From Paraburkholderia lacunae (lineage in GTDB: Bacteria; Pseudomonadota; Gammaproteobacteria; Burkholderiales; Burkholderiaceae), in NCBI RefSeq assembly GCF_003353175.1, contig NZ_QHKS01000002.1:356863-420862 (forward strand): a DNA stretch of 64,000 nucleotides, written 5' to 3'. A program made the position numbers and the translations under genes. The first letter of the stretch is position 1; the number at the start of each line of letters is the position of its first letter. Shown here one piece after another: positions 62,937-64,000 of the stretch. Below the pieces are notes generated by a model that had not been told where the DNA came from, did not search any database, and saw only the letters and a program-made list of their open reading frames with translations.

Positions 62937-63835
62937 GATGCGTTCACGATGCCACTCAGCACGTGCCCCGTCGCCGTCACGACGCGAGCCGATTCGCAGT
63001 GGCCAATTTGGTCGTCGAAGAAAAAATCCGGCTCGAACTCGCGCAGAAATGCGCTCTTGTCGAGGCCGCCGAGGAACATCGCTTCGTCGATTTCGATATT
63101 CCACGCCATCAAGGTGCGGATCGCGCGTTCATGCGCAGGCGCCGAACGCGCTGTCACCAATGCCGTACGAATATGCATCGGCGCGGCTTCGTCCGCGAGT
63201 TTCTGCAGCCGGTGCAGCGCTTCGAGCAACGGCTTCAAGGGGCCGTCAGCGAGCGGCAAATCCTTGTGGTGCATCTCGTGACCGACAAATGCCCGCAGGC
63301 CGTCCTTCTGGAACACGCGCTCGGCTTCGTCGGAAAACAGCACGGCGTCGCCGTCGAACGCGATCCGGATCTCGTCCGGATACTTGCTCGCCATTTTCGC
63401 CGATTCAGGCAACACGCGCGCAGCCGGAAAACCCGCGGCCAGCGCGTCGCGCACGTCGTCCTGATTCGCGGACAGGAACAACGACGCGTTCAGCGGCTTC
63501 AGATAGCCAAACGGCGCCCGGCCACGCGTAAAGACGCCTCGCTCGATGGCGAGTCCATGTTCGCGGCACGAATGAAACGCGCGCAGTCCACTGATCGGAT
63601 CGCTGCGCGACAGGATCACCACTTCGACGCGGTGACCGCCCGCGTTCAACGCCAGCAGCTTGCGGATCAGCGGAAACGCCACGCCCGGCTTGGCGGGCAC
63701 AGCCAGCCGGTCGCGCTGCAAGGCCTCATACGCTTGCAGGTCGCCGTCCTCGTACACGCGGTTCTCTTCCTCGAAGTCGAACAGCGCGCGCGACGAGATT
63801 GCCACTACCAGTTTGTCGGCGAGCGAAAGAGCCAT
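62933..63835 (-). CDS. Cytosolic 5'-nucleotidase (NT5C1-like)
   Basis: A 300-residue protein of the 5'-nucleotidase family PF06189. Conserved parts are [48 protein letters not shown] and the C-terminal [13 protein letters not shown]. Animal members dephosphorylate AMP; bacterial members are little studied. It is joined to queF by an ATGA overlap. Confidence 0.87.
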   Translation of the reverse strand: MALSLADKLVVAISSRALFDFEEENRVYEDGDLQAYEALQRDRLAVPAKPGVAFPLIRKLLALNAGGHRVEVVILSRSDPISGLRAFHSCREHGLAIERGVFTRGRAPFGYLKPLNASLFLSANQDDVRDALAAGFPAARVLPESAKMASKYPDEIRIAFDGDAVLFSDEAERVFQKDGLRAFVGHEMHHKDLPLADGPLKPLLEALHRLQKLADEAAPMHIRTALVTARSAPAHERAIRTLMAWNIEIDEAMFLGGLDKSAFLREFEPDFFFDDQIGHCESARVVTATGHVLSGIVNAS

Positions 63836-63869
63836 CTGCGCGTTTCAGTCCAAAAAAATCAGCCGAGAA

Positions 63870-64000
63870 TCAGGCGAGAAACAGCCGGTACACCGGATTG
63901 CCGGTCTCTTCCCAGTACGGATAACCGAGCGTCGCGAGAAAGCGCTCGAACTCGCCGTTCTCGCTTGCCGGCACCTGGATGCCGACCAGAATCGAGCTGT
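63870..64000 (-). CDS. ilvA: Threonine ammonia-lyase, C-terminal end
   Basis: The last 43 codons of a gene whose start lies beyond the right edge. The end reads ILVGIQVPASENGEFERFLA, then TLGYPYWEETGNPVYRLFLA, which is the ACT-like C-terminus of biosynthetic IlvA, the first step of isoleucine synthesis. It lies 34 bp upstream of the 5'-nucleotidase gene on the same strand. Confidence 0.92.
   Translation of the reverse strand, partial: SSILVGIQVPASENGEFERFLATLGYPYWEETGNPVYRLFLA

Overview
The window is chromosomal DNA from a betaproteobacterium of the Burkholderia/Paraburkholderia group. This rests on high GC, dense and often overlapping genes, and gene orders typical of that group: prs/tRNA-Gln/ispE/lolB, the kdsD-kdsC-lptC-lptA-lptB-rpoN-hpf-ptsN-hprK-rapZ run, and uvrA/MFS/ssb. 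Species cannot be fixed from the sequence alone.

Layout. 1-27.7 kb is ordinary core genome: nucleotide precursor and isoprenoid genes, lipoprotein sorting, base-excision repair (mutM, mutY), the PTS-Ntr and sigma-54 region with KDO and LPS transport genes, a CPA2 antiporter, apt, purU, uvrA and ssb. One decayed gene (a PepSY membrane protein remnant) lies at 20.8-21.2 kb. An unusual pair of 11-bp-period repeats sits between uvrA and its divergent MFS neighbour.

27.7-52.9 kb is accessory in character. It opens with a region that looks poorer in GC and carries a paired SMR efflux system (mdtJ/mdtI-like) and an unrecognised C-terminal gene fragment. It holds five LuxR-type response regulators of the RcsB/BvgA/EvgA kind and two large hybrid histidine kinases, one RcsC-like and one BvgS/EvgS-like with two periplasmic solute-binding domains. 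It also has a chemoreceptor, an aquaporin, a LysR/MFS pair, and a B-type (ba3-like) haem-copper oxidase with three separate multihaem c-type cytochromes. Palindromes resembling RcsB/BvgA boxes lie upstream of three of the response regulators, which suggests a self-regulated multi-regulator phosphorelay. This is the best candidate in the window for an undescribed system.

52.9-64 kb holds a secreted CHRD protein, an HSL-type esterase, an EcsC-family protein, a DHA2 efflux pump with its MarR regulator, and a compact D-amino-acid catabolic cluster (PLP deaminase, RpiR regulator, N-acyl-D-amino-acid deacylase, RidA). It ends with queF, a cytosolic 5'-nucleotidase and the 3' end of ilvA.

Coordinates use start codons chosen by family N-termini and ribosome-binding sites. 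All family assignments come from reading motifs by eye; no database search was run.
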